A stretch of DNA of 64,000 bases from DASWJZ01 sp963805325 (GCA_963805325.1 CAWDTS010000002.1:62001-126000); one strand, 5' to 3'; counted from the first letter of the stretch, positions 30,417-41,080 are shown. Numbers and translations: made by a program. Notes: generated by a model not told the origin, from the sequence alone.

Positions 30417-31826
30417 TCAGACGGAATAGTACATGTCGTACTCGACCGGATGCGGCATCATCTCGTAGCGGATGTTCTCCTGCCGCTTCAGATCGAGGTA
30501 GGCGTCGATCTGGTCGTCGTCGAACACGCCGCCGGCCTTCAGGAAGTCACGGTCGGCGTCGAGCGAGGCGATCGCCTCGCGCAGCGAGCCGCAGACGGTC
30601 GGGATCTGCTTCAACTCTGCCGGCGGCAGATCGTAGAGGTCCTTGTCCATCGGATCGCCCGGATGGATCTTGTTCTTGATCCCGTCGAGGCCCGCCATCA
30701 GCATGGCGGTGAAGGCGAGGTAGGGGTTGGCGGTCGGATCCGGGAACCGCACCTCCAGGCGCTTTGCCTTCGGCGAACTAGTGAAGGGGATGCGGCAGGA
30801 GGCAGAGCGGTTGCGCGCCGAATAGGCGAGCAGCACCGGCGCCTCGTAGCCGGGCACCAGCCGCTTGTAGGAGTTGGTCGACGGGTTGGTGAGCGCGTTC
30901 AACGCCTTGGCATGCTTCAGGATACCGCCGATGTAGAAGAGGCACTCATCGGACAGATCGGCATACTTGCTGCCAGCGAAGACCGGCTTGCCCTGGTTCC
31001 AGATCGACTGGTGGACGTGCATGCCGGAGCCGTTGTCGCCGAAGATCGGCTTCGGCATGAAGGTTGCGGTCTTGCCGTAAGCCTGCGCCGTCTGGTGGAT
31101 GCAGTACTTGTAGATCTGCAGGCTGTCGGCCGACTTCACGAGCGTCTGGAACTTGATGCCAAGCTCATGCTGGGCGGAGGCGACCTCGTGGTGATGCTTC
31201 TCCACCGGCACGCCCATCTGATCCATGTAGGAGAGCATGTCGGAGCGTAGATCCTGCGCCGAATCGATCGGCGGAACCGGGAAGTAGCCGCCCTTCGTGC
31301 GCACCCGGTGGCCGAGGTTGCCGCCTTCGTATTCCGTCGCCGAGTTCGTGGGAAACTCCGCGGAATTGACAGCAAAGCCGGTGCTGTAGGGGTCCGTCGA
31401 GAAACGCACGTCGTCGAAGATGAAGAACTCGGCCTCCGGGCCGAAATAGCAGGTGTCGCCGATGCCGAGCGACTGAAGGTAGGCGAGCGCCTTCTTGGCG
31501 GTGGTGCGCGGGTCGCGGTTGTAGGGCTCGCCCGTGCCCGGGTCGAGAACGTCGCAGATGATGGCCAGGGTCGGCTGCGCGAAGAACGGATCGATGACCG
31601 CCGTGTCGGGCTCAGGCATTAACGTCATGTCGGATTCGTTGATCGCCTTCCAGCCGGCGATGGACGAACCGTCGAAAGCGGTCCCCTCGGCGAACATGTC
31701 CTCGTCCACCAGCGAGGGATGGAACGTCACGTGCTGCATCTTCCCGCGCGGGTCGGTAAAGCGCAGGTCGACGTATTTGATGTCTTCATCCTTGATTTTC
31801 TTCAAGATCTCGGCGGCAGTGGTCAT
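30417..31826 (-). CDS. glnA: Glutamine synthetase type I
   Basis: 469 residues from the ATG that follows gaggggaaaa, the standard GSI-beta length; an open frame adds five codons upstream that are not conserved. Active-site features: DGSS (FDGSSIAGWKA), EAEFFIFDDV, NGSGMHVHQS, and RFPDPTANPYLAF. The adenylylation site is Y398 in KDLYDLPPAE, showing control by GlnE. Makes glutamine from glutamate and ammonia; dodecamer in the cytoplasm. Lies 64 bases after glnB on the same strand, the common rhizobial glnBA order, and should share the nitrogen-regulated promoter upstream of glnB. Confidence 0.97.
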   Translation of the reverse strand: MTTAAEILKKIKDEDIKYVDLRFTDPRGKMQHVTFHPSLVDEDMFAEGTAFDGSSIAGWKAINESDMTLMPEPDTAVIDPFFAQPTLAIICDVLDPGTGEPYNRDPRTTAKKALAYLQSLGIGDTCYFGPEAEFFIFDDVRFSTDPYSTGFAVNSAEFPTNSATEYEGGNLGHRVRTKGGYFPVPPIDSAQDLRSDMLSYMDQMGVPVEKHHHEVASAQHELGIKFQTLVKSADSLQIYKYCIHQTAQAYGKTATFMPKPIFGDNGSGMHVHQSIWNQGKPVFAGSKYADLSDECLFYIGGILKHAKALNALTNPSTNSYKRLVPGYEAPVLLAYSARNRSASCRIPFTSSPKAKRLEVRFPDPTANPYLAFTAMLMAGLDGIKNKIHPGDPMDKDLYDLPPAELKQIPTVCGSLREAIASLDADRDFLKAGGVFDDDQIDAYLDLKRQENIRYEMMPHPVEYDMYYSV

Positions 31827-31890
31827 TTTTCCCCTCATCATTGATCGCGATTTCGGAAGGACTGGTTGGGTCGGCGAGCGGCCGGTCGGC

Positions 31891-32229
31891 TCAGATGGCG
31901 TCGAGCCCGCTCTCGCCGGTGCGGATGCGGATCGCCTCCTCGACGGGAGAGATGAAGATCTTTCCGTCGCCGATGCGTCCAGTCTGCGCGGCGTTGCGGA
32001 TTGCCTCTACGGCGCGGTCGACCAACTCGTCGGGGAGCACGACCTCGACCTTCACCTTGGGAAGGAAATCGACGACATATTCGGCGCCGCGGTAAAGCTC
32101 GGTGTGACCCTTCTGGCGGCCGAAACCCTTGGCTTCGGTCACAGTGATGCCTTGCAATCCCACCTCCTGCAGCGCCTCCTTCACCTCATCGAGCTTGAAC
32201 GGTTTGATGATCGCTTCGATTTTCTTCAT
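31891..32229 (-). CDS. glnB: Nitrogen regulatory protein P-II
   Basis: 112 residues, exact family length. The T-loop carries Y51 in TELYRGAEYVVDFLPK, the site uridylylated by GlnD under nitrogen limitation. N-terminus MKKIEAIIKPFKLDEVKEAL and C-terminal RTGESGLDAI are canonical, the latter distinguishing GlnB from GlnK less reliably. It senses 2-oxoglutarate/ATP and adjusts NtrB and GlnE activity. It is first in the operon with glnA and a sigma-54-type promoter lies 43 bases upstream. Confidence 0.96.
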   Translation of the reverse strand: MKKIEAIIKPFKLDEVKEALQEVGLQGITVTEAKGFGRQKGHTELYRGAEYVVDFLPKVKVEVVLPDELVDRAVEAIRNAAQTGRIGDGKIFISPVEEAIRIRTGESGLDAI

Positions 32230-32271
32230 TCTTCTCGTACTCCAGCGCAGGTGGGGGCCTCGCCCGTTCGA

Positions 32272-32287
32272 AGCATGAAACATGCCA
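32272..32287 (-). promoter_or_regulatory. Candidate sigma-54 promoter of glnBA
   Basis: On the minus strand the sequence reads tggcat-gtttc-atgct, matching the -24/-12 consensus TGGCAC-N5-TTGCW at 9 of 11 fixed positions with exact spacing. It ends 43 bases before the glnB start, leaving room for a transcription start about 12 bases downstream. A sigma-54/NtrC promoter for glnB is known in rhizobia; I did not find NtrC sites with confidence. Confidence 0.6.
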
Positions 32288-32423
32288 AGGCCGGGAACAC
32301 GCCGGGAGACCGCTCCCGATCGCGCCATCTGCGTAGAAAGGCGGCATATGGGTTCACTCGGCGTGCAACTCCCGCCGATCGTCATGCGTAACGTACTAAT
32401 CATTTGCTGAATAAGGAGGCAGA

Positions 32424-33902
32424 ATGGCTGTCGTTGAGCTTCTGACTCCGGCCGAGATGGGAGAGGCCGATCGGCTGACGATCGCGGCGGGAACGCCCGG
32501 CTACGCGCTGATGCTGAGGGCCGGGGCTGCGGTCGCAGATGCTGCCAGGGACATGGCGGAAGAGGGCCGCATCCTTGTCCTTGCCGGGCCGGGCAACAAT
32601 GGCGGCGACGGCTTCGTGGCCGCGGAGATCCTGCGGCGCGGCGGCCGTGACGTTCGGGTCGCGCTGCTCGGCGCGCGCGATGCGCTCAAGGGGGATGCCG
32701 CGCAGGCCGCCGCCGACTACGGCGGGCCGCTCGAGACGATCGGGCCGGCGACTGACCTTTCTGGCGACCTTGTGATCGATGCGCTTTTTGGTGCGGGTCT
32801 GGCGCGGCCGGTTGATGGCGAGGCGGCGCGGATCGTGAAGGCGCTGAGCGCCGGCACGACTCCGGTGCTGGCGGTGGACCTCCCAAGCGGCATCGACGGG
32901 CGCGACGGCGCCGTTCAGGGCGCTGCGATTCGTGCCGCCCGCACCGTTACCTTTTTCCGGCTCAAGCCGGGTCATCTGCTCCTGCCGGGCAGGCTCCTTT
33001 GCGGCCGCACCGAGCTCGCGCAGATCGGCATTCCGGATTCGGTTCTCGACACCCTTCGGCCGGCGACCTTCCACAACCTCCCGGCGCTCTGGAGCACGCA
33101 ACTCAGGCCGCCGCGACCGGACGACCATAAATATTCGCGCGGGCATGCGTTCGTGGTGTCCGGGCCTTTGAGCGCGACGGGCGCGGCGCGGCTTGCTGCG
33201 ATGGCGGCGCTCAGGGCAGGGGCTGGCGCCGTCACGGTTGCCTCGCCGCCGGACGCGCTTCTGGTCAACGCCATGCACCTGACCGCGATCATGGTGCGCC
33301 CGTTCGACGGCGCGGAGGGATTGGCGCAACTCCTTTCCGACCCGCGACCGAAGGCCGTCGCGATCGGCCCGGCCGCGGGCGTGGGCGAGAAGACACGCCT
33401 CAACGTCGGCGCTGCGCTGAAGAGCGACGCCGCAGTGGTCCTCGATGCGGACGCGTTGACCAGTTTTTCCGCGATGGCCGGCGACCTTTTCTCCATGATA
33501 AAGAACACGTTGAGGCCGGTCGTCATGACTCCGCACGAGGGTGAGTTCGGCCGGCTCTTCGCACAGTCAGGCCCGCGCCTCGACCGAGCGCGCGCCGCCG
33601 CGGACGCCAGCGGCGCCTGCGTGGTCCTCAAAGGCTACGACACGGTGATCGCCGCACCGGACGGGCGCGCGGCGATCAATGCCAATGCGCCGGCCGATCT
33701 CGCAACGGCGGGGAGCGGCGACGTCCTGACAGGCATCATCGCCGGGCTTCTGGCGCAGGGGCTGCCCGGCTTCGAGGCCGCGTGCGCCGGGGTGTGGATG
33801 CATGCCGCCGCCGGAGCGGCGGTCGGACGGGGGCTGATCGCGGAGGATCTGCCGGACGCGATCCCGGCGGTCTTGCGACAGCTCGAAAGCGACCCGACCT
33901 GA
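32424..33902 (+). CDS. nnrD: Bifunctional NAD(P)H-hydrate epimerase / ADP-dependent NAD(P)H-hydrate dehydratase
   Basis: 492 residues with two repair domains. N-terminal epimerase (YjeF-N): LAGPGNNGGDGFVAAEIL at about 52-69 and DALFGAGLARPVDG. C-terminal dehydratase (ribokinase-like, YjeF-C): AIGPAAGVGEKT, TPHEGEFGRLF and the ATP/ADP-binding NAPADLATAGSGDVLTGII. It restores hydrated, damaged NADH and NADPH. Placed divergently from glnB, an arrangement repeated in many Hyphomicrobiales. Intact and of usual length; the stop is followed at about 100 bases by tRNA-Leu. Confidence 0.95.
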   Translation: MAVVELLTPAEMGEADRLTIAAGTPGYALMLRAGAAVADAARDMAEEGRILVLAGPGNNGGDGFVAAEILRRGGRDVRVALLGARDALKGDAAQAAADYGGPLETIGPATDLSGDLVIDALFGAGLARPVDGEAARIVKALSAGTTPVLAVDLPSGIDGRDGAVQGAAIRAARTVTFFRLKPGHLLLPGRLLCGRTELAQIGIPDSVLDTLRPATFHNLPALWSTQLRPPRPDDHKYSRGHAFVVSGPLSATGAARLAAMAALRAGAGAVTVASPPDALLVNAMHLTAIMVRPFDGAEGLAQLLSDPRPKAVAIGPAAGVGEKTRLNVGAALKSDAAVVLDADALTSFSAMAGDLFSMIKNTLRPVVMTPHEGEFGRLFAQSGPRLDRARAAADASGACVVLKGYDTVIAAPDGRAAINANAPADLATAGSGDVLTGIIAGLLAQGLPGFEAACAGVWMHAAAGAAVGRGLIAEDLPDAIPAVLRQLESDPT

Positions 33903-34004
33903 GGCCGCGGCCCGTAGTCCTGCTGCGCGAAATCCTTGCTCCGTCAGGCCTGTTGCTTTACGAGCGCGTTTTCCGCAATGGCGCAGGTTTGCACGCGGGA
34001 CCGT

Positions 34005-34090
34005 GCGGGCGTGGTGGAATTGGTAGACACGCAGGATTTAGGTTCCTGTGGGCTGAGCCCGTGGGGGTTCAAGTCCCTCCGCCCGCACCA
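34005..34090 (+). tRNA. tRNA-Leu (anticodon TAG)
   Basis: Class II tRNA with long variable arm: acceptor gcgggcg/cgcccgc, D-arm, anticodon arm cagga-tttaggt-tcctg with anticodon TAG, variable arm tgggctgagcccgt, T-arm gggttcaagtccc, discriminator A and encoded CCA. Confidence 0.97.
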
Positions 34091-34156
34091 GCGCCACTCT
34101 CCGATCGGTGACCAGGCTCCCCGCAGCGAGCGTAAGAAGGATTCGGGAACGACCAA

Positions 34157-35581
34157 ATGCAAATAAACGAGACCCTGTCGGAAGGCCTGAAGCGCGGTCT
34201 GACCGTCACCATTCCGGCCTCGGAACTCGACGCCCGCCTCGCAGAGCGGCTCGATCAGCTGAAGTCGAGCGTCCGCATCAAGGGCTTTCGCCCCGGCAAG
34301 GTGCCGGCCAGTCATCTGAGGCGCGTCTACGGCAAAGCCGCCATGGCCGAAATCGTCCAGGGTCTCGTCGGCGAGACCACGCAGCAGGCGATCACCGGGC
34401 GCGGCGAGCGCGCCGCCATGCAGCCGAAGGTCGCCATGACGGAAGACGAGGCCGAGGCTACCGAGATCCTGGAAGGGCGCGCCGACCTGACCTTCACGCT
34501 CGAATACGAAGTGCTGCCGACCTACGAGCTCGCCGATTTCAAGGGCCTGACGATCGAGCGGCCCGTCGTGGACGTGGCGGACGAAGACGTGGAAGCGCGG
34601 CTCAAGCAGATCGGGGAGAGCGCGCGGACATACACGCCGGTCGAGCGGCCGGCCGCAATGGGCGATCAGGTCAGCTTCGAATACAGCGCCAGCACCGGCG
34701 GCGAAGTCTTCGAGTCCAATTCCACGGCGATCGTCCTTGGGTCAGGCCAGTTCATTCCAGGTTTCGAGGACGCGCTCATCGGCGTGAAAGGCGGGGAGAA
34801 GAAGGTCGTCGACATCACCTTCCCCGACGAGTATCCGGCCGAGAATTTGAAGGGAAAGCCGGCCACCTTCGACATCACCGTCACCGCGGTCGCGGAGCCG
34901 GCGGAAGTCGTTCTCGACGACGCCTTTGCGACACGGCTTGGACTCGAGTCGATCGACAAGCTGCGTGAGACCGTGCGCAAGCAGATCGAAAGCGAGTATG
35001 GCCAGGCGACGCGTCAGCACGTGAAGAGGCAGCTTCTCGACCAGCTCGACGCCAAGCACTCGTTCGATCTGCCGGAGAATCTCGTCGAGCAGGAGTTCGA
35101 GAACATCTGGCGGCAGGTGTCGCACGACGTCGAGCACCACGGGAAATCCTTCGAAGCGGAGGGCACCACCGAGGAGACCGCGCGCGCCGACTACCGCAAG
35201 ATCGCCGAAAGGCGCGTCAGGCTCGGCCTCGTCCTGTCGAAAATCGGGGAGACGGCCGAGGTCACGATCACCGACGAAGAGCTGCAGGGCGCGCTCTTCG
35301 AGCAGGCGCGGCGCTACCGCGGCCAGGAGCGCGAGGTTCTCGAATATTACAAGAAGAACCCGGACGCCCTGCAGGCGCTCCGCGCGCCGATCTTCGAGGA
35401 GAAGGTCGTCGACTACGTGCTCGAATTCGCCGAGGTCACCGATAAGACGGTAACCAAGGACGAGCTCCTCGCGGAGGACGAGGAAGACGAGACGCATCAT
35501 CACGATGACCATGCCCACGACGATCATGGCCACGATCATGATCACGGCGGCCACGACCACGCGCACGATCACGACCACTGA
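34157..35581 (+). CDS. tig: Trigger factor with a His/Asp-rich C-terminal tail
   Basis: 474-residue ribosome-associated chaperone and peptidyl-prolyl isomerase. The ribosome-binding loop is visible in RIKGFRPGKVPASHLRRVYG (residues about 40-58), the FKBP-type domain around 165-245 (GDQVSFEYSAS, FIPGFEDALIGVKGGEKK), and the chaperone domain after it. The unusual part is the last 30 residues, an almost pure His/Asp/Gly run (THHHDDHAHDDHGHDHDH and onward) that looks like a metal-binding tail. Genes tig-clpP-clpX-lon follow each other here, the standard alphaproteobacterial order. Confidence 0.95.
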   Translation: MQINETLSEGLKRGLTVTIPASELDARLAERLDQLKSSVRIKGFRPGKVPASHLRRVYGKAAMAEIVQGLVGETTQQAITGRGERAAMQPKVAMTEDEAEATEILEGRADLTFTLEYEVLPTYELADFKGLTIERPVVDVADEDVEARLKQIGESARTYTPVERPAAMGDQVSFEYSASTGGEVFESNSTAIVLGSGQFIPGFEDALIGVKGGEKKVVDITFPDEYPAENLKGKPATFDITVTAVAEPAEVVLDDAFATRLGLESIDKLRETVRKQIESEYGQATRQHVKRQLLDQLDAKHSFDLPENLVEQEFENIWRQVSHDVEHHGKSFEAEGTTEETARADYRKIAERRVRLGLVLSKIGETAEVTITDEELQGALFEQARRYRGQEREVLEYYKKNPDALQALRAPIFEEKVVDYVLEFAEVTDKTVTKDELLAEDEEDETHHHDDHAHDDHGHDHDHGGHDHAHDHDH

Positions 35582-35774
35582 CGCGCTGAAGAGCTAAGAC
35601 GGGGCGACGGCCTTTCGCCCGGCTGCCGCCCGACAAGGGTCATCCTGGGGACCGGAAGATACGGGCCCCTTGTTGCGCTCCCTTGGTGTCTGGGTAAAAG
35701 ACGCTTATCTGACATGGATTCGGGGGCGCAGGGTTCGTGCCCACGAGGTCCCGCATTCCCCGGTGAAAAAGGCC

Positions 35775-36416
35775 ATGAGAGATCCAGTCGACACCTACAT
35801 GAATTTGCTCGTCCCCATGGTTGTGGAGCAGACCAACCGTGGCGAGCGCGCCTACGACATCTATTCGCGGCTCCTGAAGGAGCGCATCATCTTCATCACC
35901 GGGCCGGTCGAGGACCACATGTCGTCGCTGGTCTGCGCCCAACTCCTGTTTCTTGAGGCTGACAACCCCAAGAAAGAAATCTCCATGTACATCAATTCGC
36001 CGGGGGGCGTGGTCACGTCCGGAATGGCGATTTACGATACGATGCAGTTCGTTAAGCCTGCTGTTTCAACGCTTTGTATAGGTCAGGCGGCCTCGATGGG
36101 ATCGCTGCTCCTGTGCGCCGGCGAGAAAAGCCTTCGCTTTTCCACGCCAAATGCCCGAATCATGGTTCACCAGCCCTCCGGGGGCTTCCAGGGCCAGGCG
36201 TCGGACATCGAGCGTCACGCTGAGGACATCATCAAAATGAAGCGCCGGCTCAATGACATATACGCAAAACACACGGGCCAGACCTACGAGGCGATCGAAA
36301 CCACGCTGGATCGCGATTATTTCATGAGCGCCGAGCAGGCCCGGGAGTTCGGCCTCGTCGACGATGTGATCACGACCCGCCTGGCGCTTGAGCAGATCGC
36401 CGGGGGAGGGGCGTGA
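35775..36416 (+). CDS. clpP: ATP-dependent Clp protease proteolytic subunit
   Basis: 213 residues from MRDPVDTYMNLLVPMVVEQT, the start conserved in alphaproteobacteria; an open frame extends 35 codons upstream but is not conserved. Catalytic triad S107 (GQAASMGS), H132 (RIMVHQPSGG) and D181 (DRDYFMS). Forms the tetradecameric chamber fed by ClpX and ClpA. The processed N-terminus before NLLVPMVVE fits the family. ClpX follows after 138 bases, which may hold an additional promoter. Confidence 0.95.
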   Translation: MRDPVDTYMNLLVPMVVEQTNRGERAYDIYSRLLKERIIFITGPVEDHMSSLVCAQLLFLEADNPKKEISMYINSPGGVVTSGMAIYDTMQFVKPAVSTLCIGQAASMGSLLLCAGEKSLRFSTPNARIMVHQPSGGFQGQASDIERHAEDIIKMKRRLNDIYAKHTGQTYEAIETTLDRDYFMSAEQAREFGLVDDVITTRLALEQIAGGGA

Positions 36417-36554
36417 CCTTAAGCACACATTCCCAAGTCCGATCATTAAGTTAATCTTGAAATCTTGCGCGCAAGAATGGTTCGATGTGAGCATGGTGGG
36501 CGCGGGTCGCCAAGTGGCATCGTTCGTGCACAGGCGTACTGAGCGAGGTTCGTT

Positions 36555-37841
<1,287 letters not shown>

Positions 37842-37889
37842 CCTCCGGGCGGGCCGGAATCCGGCCGATCTGCCTGCCCTGCGGGCAGT

Positions 37890-37918
37890 CTTGAAAAGGA
37901 GTGCGCGGGCTTCCACCT
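37890..37918 (+). promoter_or_regulatory. Candidate heat-shock (RpoH) promoter of lon
   Basis: cttgaa and ccacct separated by exactly 17 bases, close to the alphaproteobacterial sigma-32 consensus CTTGAC-N17-CCATNT (one mismatch in each box), 146 bases before the lon ATG. Heat-shock control of lon is well known. Confidence 0.45.
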
Positions 37919-38063
37919 AACGGATAACCCAACCGGCGCGCCGACCGCTTCCGCCATCCTCCCAGCCTCGGCGGGAGCAGCCTCCAGCGACGCGTCTCCA
38001 ACCTAAGAGAAATCGCCTAGCTTCGCCGCTTGCGGCTGGGCGGGCGAGATTCGAGGAAGAACG

Positions 38064-40493
38064 ATGACCGACACCCCGCGTCCAATCGACGTTCCAACCG
38101 GTGAGGGCACCTATCCGGTGCTTCCGCTCCGGGACATCGTAGTTTTTCCGCACATGATCGTTCCCCTCTTCGTGGGGCGCGAGAAGTCCATCAATGCGCT
38201 CGAAGAGGTGATGCGCGCCGACAAGCATATCCTTCTTGCAACGCAGAAGGACGCCGGCGACGACGATCCGTCGCCGCAGGCGATCTACGAAGTCGGCACG
38301 CTGGCGACCGTGTTGCAGCTTCTCAAGCTCCCCGACGGCACCGTGAAGGTGCTCGTCGAGGGCCGCGAGCGTGCGCAGATCGTCCGCTACACCGACCGGC
38401 AGAACTACTTCGAGGCCGAGGCCCAGATGCTGCCGGAGACCGTCGGCAAGGAAGTCGAGGCGGAGGCGCTCGCGCGCTCCGTCGTGTCGGAATTTGAGAA
38501 CTACGTGAAGCTCAACAAGAAGGTGAGCCCGGAGGTTCTCTCTGCCGTCGCCAATATCGAGGACTATTCGAAGCTCGCCGACACGGTGGCTTCGCATCTC
38601 GCCGTGCGGATTCCTGAGAAGCAGGAAATCCTCGCGCTGACGTCCGCCGCGGAGCGCCTCGAGAAGGTGCTGGGCATGATGGAGAGCGAGATCTCCGTTC
38701 TGCAGGTGGAGAAGCGCATCCGCTCACGCGTCAAGCGCCAGATGGAGAAGACGCAGCGCGAGTACTACCTGAACGAACAGATGAAGGCGATCCAGAAGGA
38801 GCTCGGCGACGGCGAAGACGGCCGCGACGAGCTGCGCGAGCTCGAAGAGCGGATCGGCAAGACGAAGTTCTCCAAGGAAGCGCGTGAGAAGGCCGACGCG
38901 GAGCTGAAGAAGCTCCGGCAGATGAGCCCCATGTCGGCGGAGGCCACCGTCGTCCGCAACTATCTCGACTGGCTGCTCAGCATTCCGTGGAAGAAGCGCA
39001 CGAAGGTCCGCAACGACCTAGCCTACGCCGAGAACGTGCTGAACGCCGATCACTTCGGCCTTGAGAAGGTTAAGGAGCGCATCGTCGAGTATCTCGCGGT
39101 GCAGAGCCGCGCGAACAAGCTGAAGGGGCCGATCCTCTGCCTCGTCGGCCCGCCCGGCGTCGGCAAGACCTCGCTCGGCAAGTCGATCGCGAAGGCGACC
39201 GGCCGCGAGTTCGTGCGCATGTCGCTCGGCGGCGTGCGCGACGAAGCGGAGATCCGTGGCCATCGGCGCACCTATATCGGCTCGATGCCCGGCAAGGTCA
39301 TCCAGTCGATGCGCAAGGCGAAGAAGTCCAATCCGCTCTTCCTGCTCGACGAGATCGACAAGATGGGTATGGATTTCCGCGGCGATCCGTCGTCGGCGCT
39401 GCTTGAGGTGCTCGACCCGGAGCAGAACTCGACGTTCATGGATCACTATCTCGAGGTCGAGTACGACCTCTCGGACGTGATGTTCGTGACAACGGCGAAC
39501 ACGCTCAACATTCCGCCGCCTTTGATGGACCGGATGGAGATCATCCGCATCGCAGGCTACACGGAAGATGAGAAGGGCGAGATTGCACGTCGCCACCTGT
39601 TGCCGAAGATCGATCAGAACCACGGCCTGAAGAAGGGCGAGTTCGAGATCAACGACGAGGCACTCCGTACCTTGATCCGGCGCTACACACGCGAAGCGGG
39701 CGTGCGTAATCTCGAGCGCGAGCTGTCGACGCTGTCGCGCAAGGTCGTGAAAGAGTTGCTCACCTCCGATGCGAAGACGGTGAAGATCACCGGCGAAAAT
39801 CTCGAGAAGTACCTCGGTGTGCCGCGCTATCGCTACGGCGAGGTGGAGGGCGAGGACCAGGTCGGCGTGGTCACCGGCCTTGCCTGGACCGAGTTTGGCG
39901 GCGAGCTGTTGACGGTGGAAGGCGTCATGATGCCCGGCAAAGGCAAGATGACGGTCACCGGCAATCTGCGTGAGGTGATGAAGGAATTGATTTCCGCGGC
40001 GGCCTCGTATGTCCGTTCGCGCGCGGTCGATTTCGGAATCAAGCCGCCGCTCTTCGAGAGGCGGGACATCCACGTGCACGTGCCGGAAGGTGCGACGCCG
40101 AAGGATGGTCCGTCGGCCGGCATCGCCATGGTCACCGCGATTGTGTCGGTAATGACCGGGATTCCGGTCCGCAAGGACGTCGCCATGACCGGCGAGATCA
40201 CGCTCCGCGGCAGGGTGCTGCCGATTGGCGGCCTCAAGGAAAAGCTCCTCGCGGCCCTCAGGGGCGGCATGAAGACCGTGATGATTCCCGAGGAAAACGC
40301 CAAGGATCTCGCGGAGATACCGGATAACGTGAAGAGCGGGCTTGAGATTATTCCGGTAAGTCGGATGAGCGAAGTGCTGACACATGCGCTCGTTCGCGAG
40401 CCGGTGCCGACGGAATGGACCGAGCCTGACCAGGATTCGGCCAAGGCAGCAGCCGCGGACGACGACGCTGCAACCGGTATGGTTGCGCATTAG
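38064..40493 (+). CDS. lon: ATP-dependent protease La
   Basis: 809 residues, full length. N-terminal substrate-binding LAN domain (YPVLPLRDIVVFPHMIVPLF), AAA+ module with Walker A GPPGVGKT at 362-369, sensor region, and the C-terminal serine-lysine protease with catalytic S684 in PKDGPSAGIAM and the Lys in LPIGGLKEKLLAA. Degrades damaged and regulatory proteins in the cytoplasm. It has its own upstream spacer of 222 bases with a heat-shock-like promoter and a strong terminator behind it. Confidence 0.97.
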   Translation: MTDTPRPIDVPTGEGTYPVLPLRDIVVFPHMIVPLFVGREKSINALEEVMRADKHILLATQKDAGDDDPSPQAIYEVGTLATVLQLLKLPDGTVKVLVEGRERAQIVRYTDRQNYFEAEAQMLPETVGKEVEAEALARSVVSEFENYVKLNKKVSPEVLSAVANIEDYSKLADTVASHLAVRIPEKQEILALTSAAERLEKVLGMMESEISVLQVEKRIRSRVKRQMEKTQREYYLNEQMKAIQKELGDGEDGRDELRELEERIGKTKFSKEAREKADAELKKLRQMSPMSAEATVVRNYLDWLLSIPWKKRTKVRNDLAYAENVLNADHFGLEKVKERIVEYLAVQSRANKLKGPILCLVGPPGVGKTSLGKSIAKATGREFVRMSLGGVRDEAEIRGHRRTYIGSMPGKVIQSMRKAKKSNPLFLLDEIDKMGMDFRGDPSSALLEVLDPEQNSTFMDHYLEVEYDLSDVMFVTTANTLNIPPPLMDRMEIIRIAGYTEDEKGEIARRHLLPKIDQNHGLKKGEFEINDEALRTLIRRYTREAGVRNLERELSTLSRKVVKELLTSDAKTVKITGENLEKYLGVPRYRYGEVEGEDQVGVVTGLAWTEFGGELLTVEGVMMPGKGKMTVTGNLREVMKELISAAASYVRSRAVDFGIKPPLFERRDIHVHVPEGATPKDGPSAGIAMVTAIVSVMTGIPVRKDVAMTGEITLRGRVLPIGGLKEKLLAALRGGMKTVMIPEENAKDLAEIPDNVKSGLEIIPVSRMSEVLTHALVREPVPTEWTEPDQDSAKAAAADDDAATGMVAH

Positions 40494-40514
40494 TTGCCGG
40501 TGGTGGAAAAAGGA

Positions 40515-40545
40515 AGGTCGCCCGGCAAGGGCGACCTTTTTTTGT
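40515..40545 (+). terminator. Rho-independent terminator of lon
   Basis: 9-bp stem aggtcgccc/gggcgacct with a ggcaa loop followed by ttttttt. Confidence 0.9.
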
Positions 40546-40643
40546 TGCAAATCCCGCTATTCCGGGCTTTGCAATCGGGTTGAGGCCCCCCGCGCGCTCA
40601 GCGCGGCATCGAGACAATCTGTTTCAATAGAGGAGAACTGAGG

Positions 40644-40919
40644 ATGAACAAGGGCGACCTTGCTGCCGCAGTGGCGGACAAGACCGGCATGTCGAAAGCA
40701 TCGGCGACCCAAGCTGTCGAGGCCGTCTTCGGCTGCATTACCAATTCGCTCAAGAATGGTCAGGAGGTGCGCGTCCTCGGGTTCGGCAATTTCACCGTCT
40801 CCAAGCGCGCTGCGAGCACAGGCCGTAACCCCCAGACCGGCGAGCCCATGCAGATCAAAGCCTCCAACCAGGCTAAGTTCAAGCCGGGCAAGGGCTTGAA
40901 GGATACGCTGAACCCCTAG
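40644..40919 (+). CDS. hupB: DNA-binding protein HU
   Basis: 91 residues, a typical HU/IHF-type histone-like protein. N-terminal helices MNKGDLAAAVADKTGMSKAS, then the DNA-binding beta-arm with the conserved RNPQTGEPMQI motif. Compacts and bends the chromosome as a dimer. It sits behind lon as in most proteobacteria but has its own ribosome-binding site (gaggagaactgagg) and is separated from lon by a strong terminator, so it is a separate transcription unit. Confidence 0.96.
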   Translation: MNKGDLAAAVADKTGMSKASATQAVEAVFGCITNSLKNGQEVRVLGFGNFTVSKRAASTGRNPQTGEPMQIKASNQAKFKPGKGLKDTLNP

Positions 40920-40945
40920 GCGGGGTCGCAGCCGAAGGTTGCGCA

Positions 40946-40970
40946 AAGCCCCGCAATGGCGGGGCTTTTC
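40946..40970 (+). terminator. Rho-independent terminator of hupB
   Basis: 9-bp stem aagccccgc/gcggggctt with an aatg loop followed by ttttcattt. Confidence 0.85.
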
Positions 40971-41080
40971 ATTTCCAACTCGCTGCGGGAGTGGCGCGTC
41001 GCAGGGGGACTCTGTTCGCAAAGAATCCGCCCATCCGCCGCCATGACTTTGCAAGCCTTCAGGACTAGATTCGCGGGACC

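Noticed and set aside
36420..36460. A CtrA-type site (TTAA pairs) before clpX
   Set aside because: The two ttaa motifs are one base apart instead of seven, so the full-site spacing is absent.
37853..37867. Palindrome ggccggaatccggcc after clpX
   Set aside because: It has no T-run and lies before the putative lon promoter; too short to tell from chance in GC-rich DNA, so not listed as a terminator.
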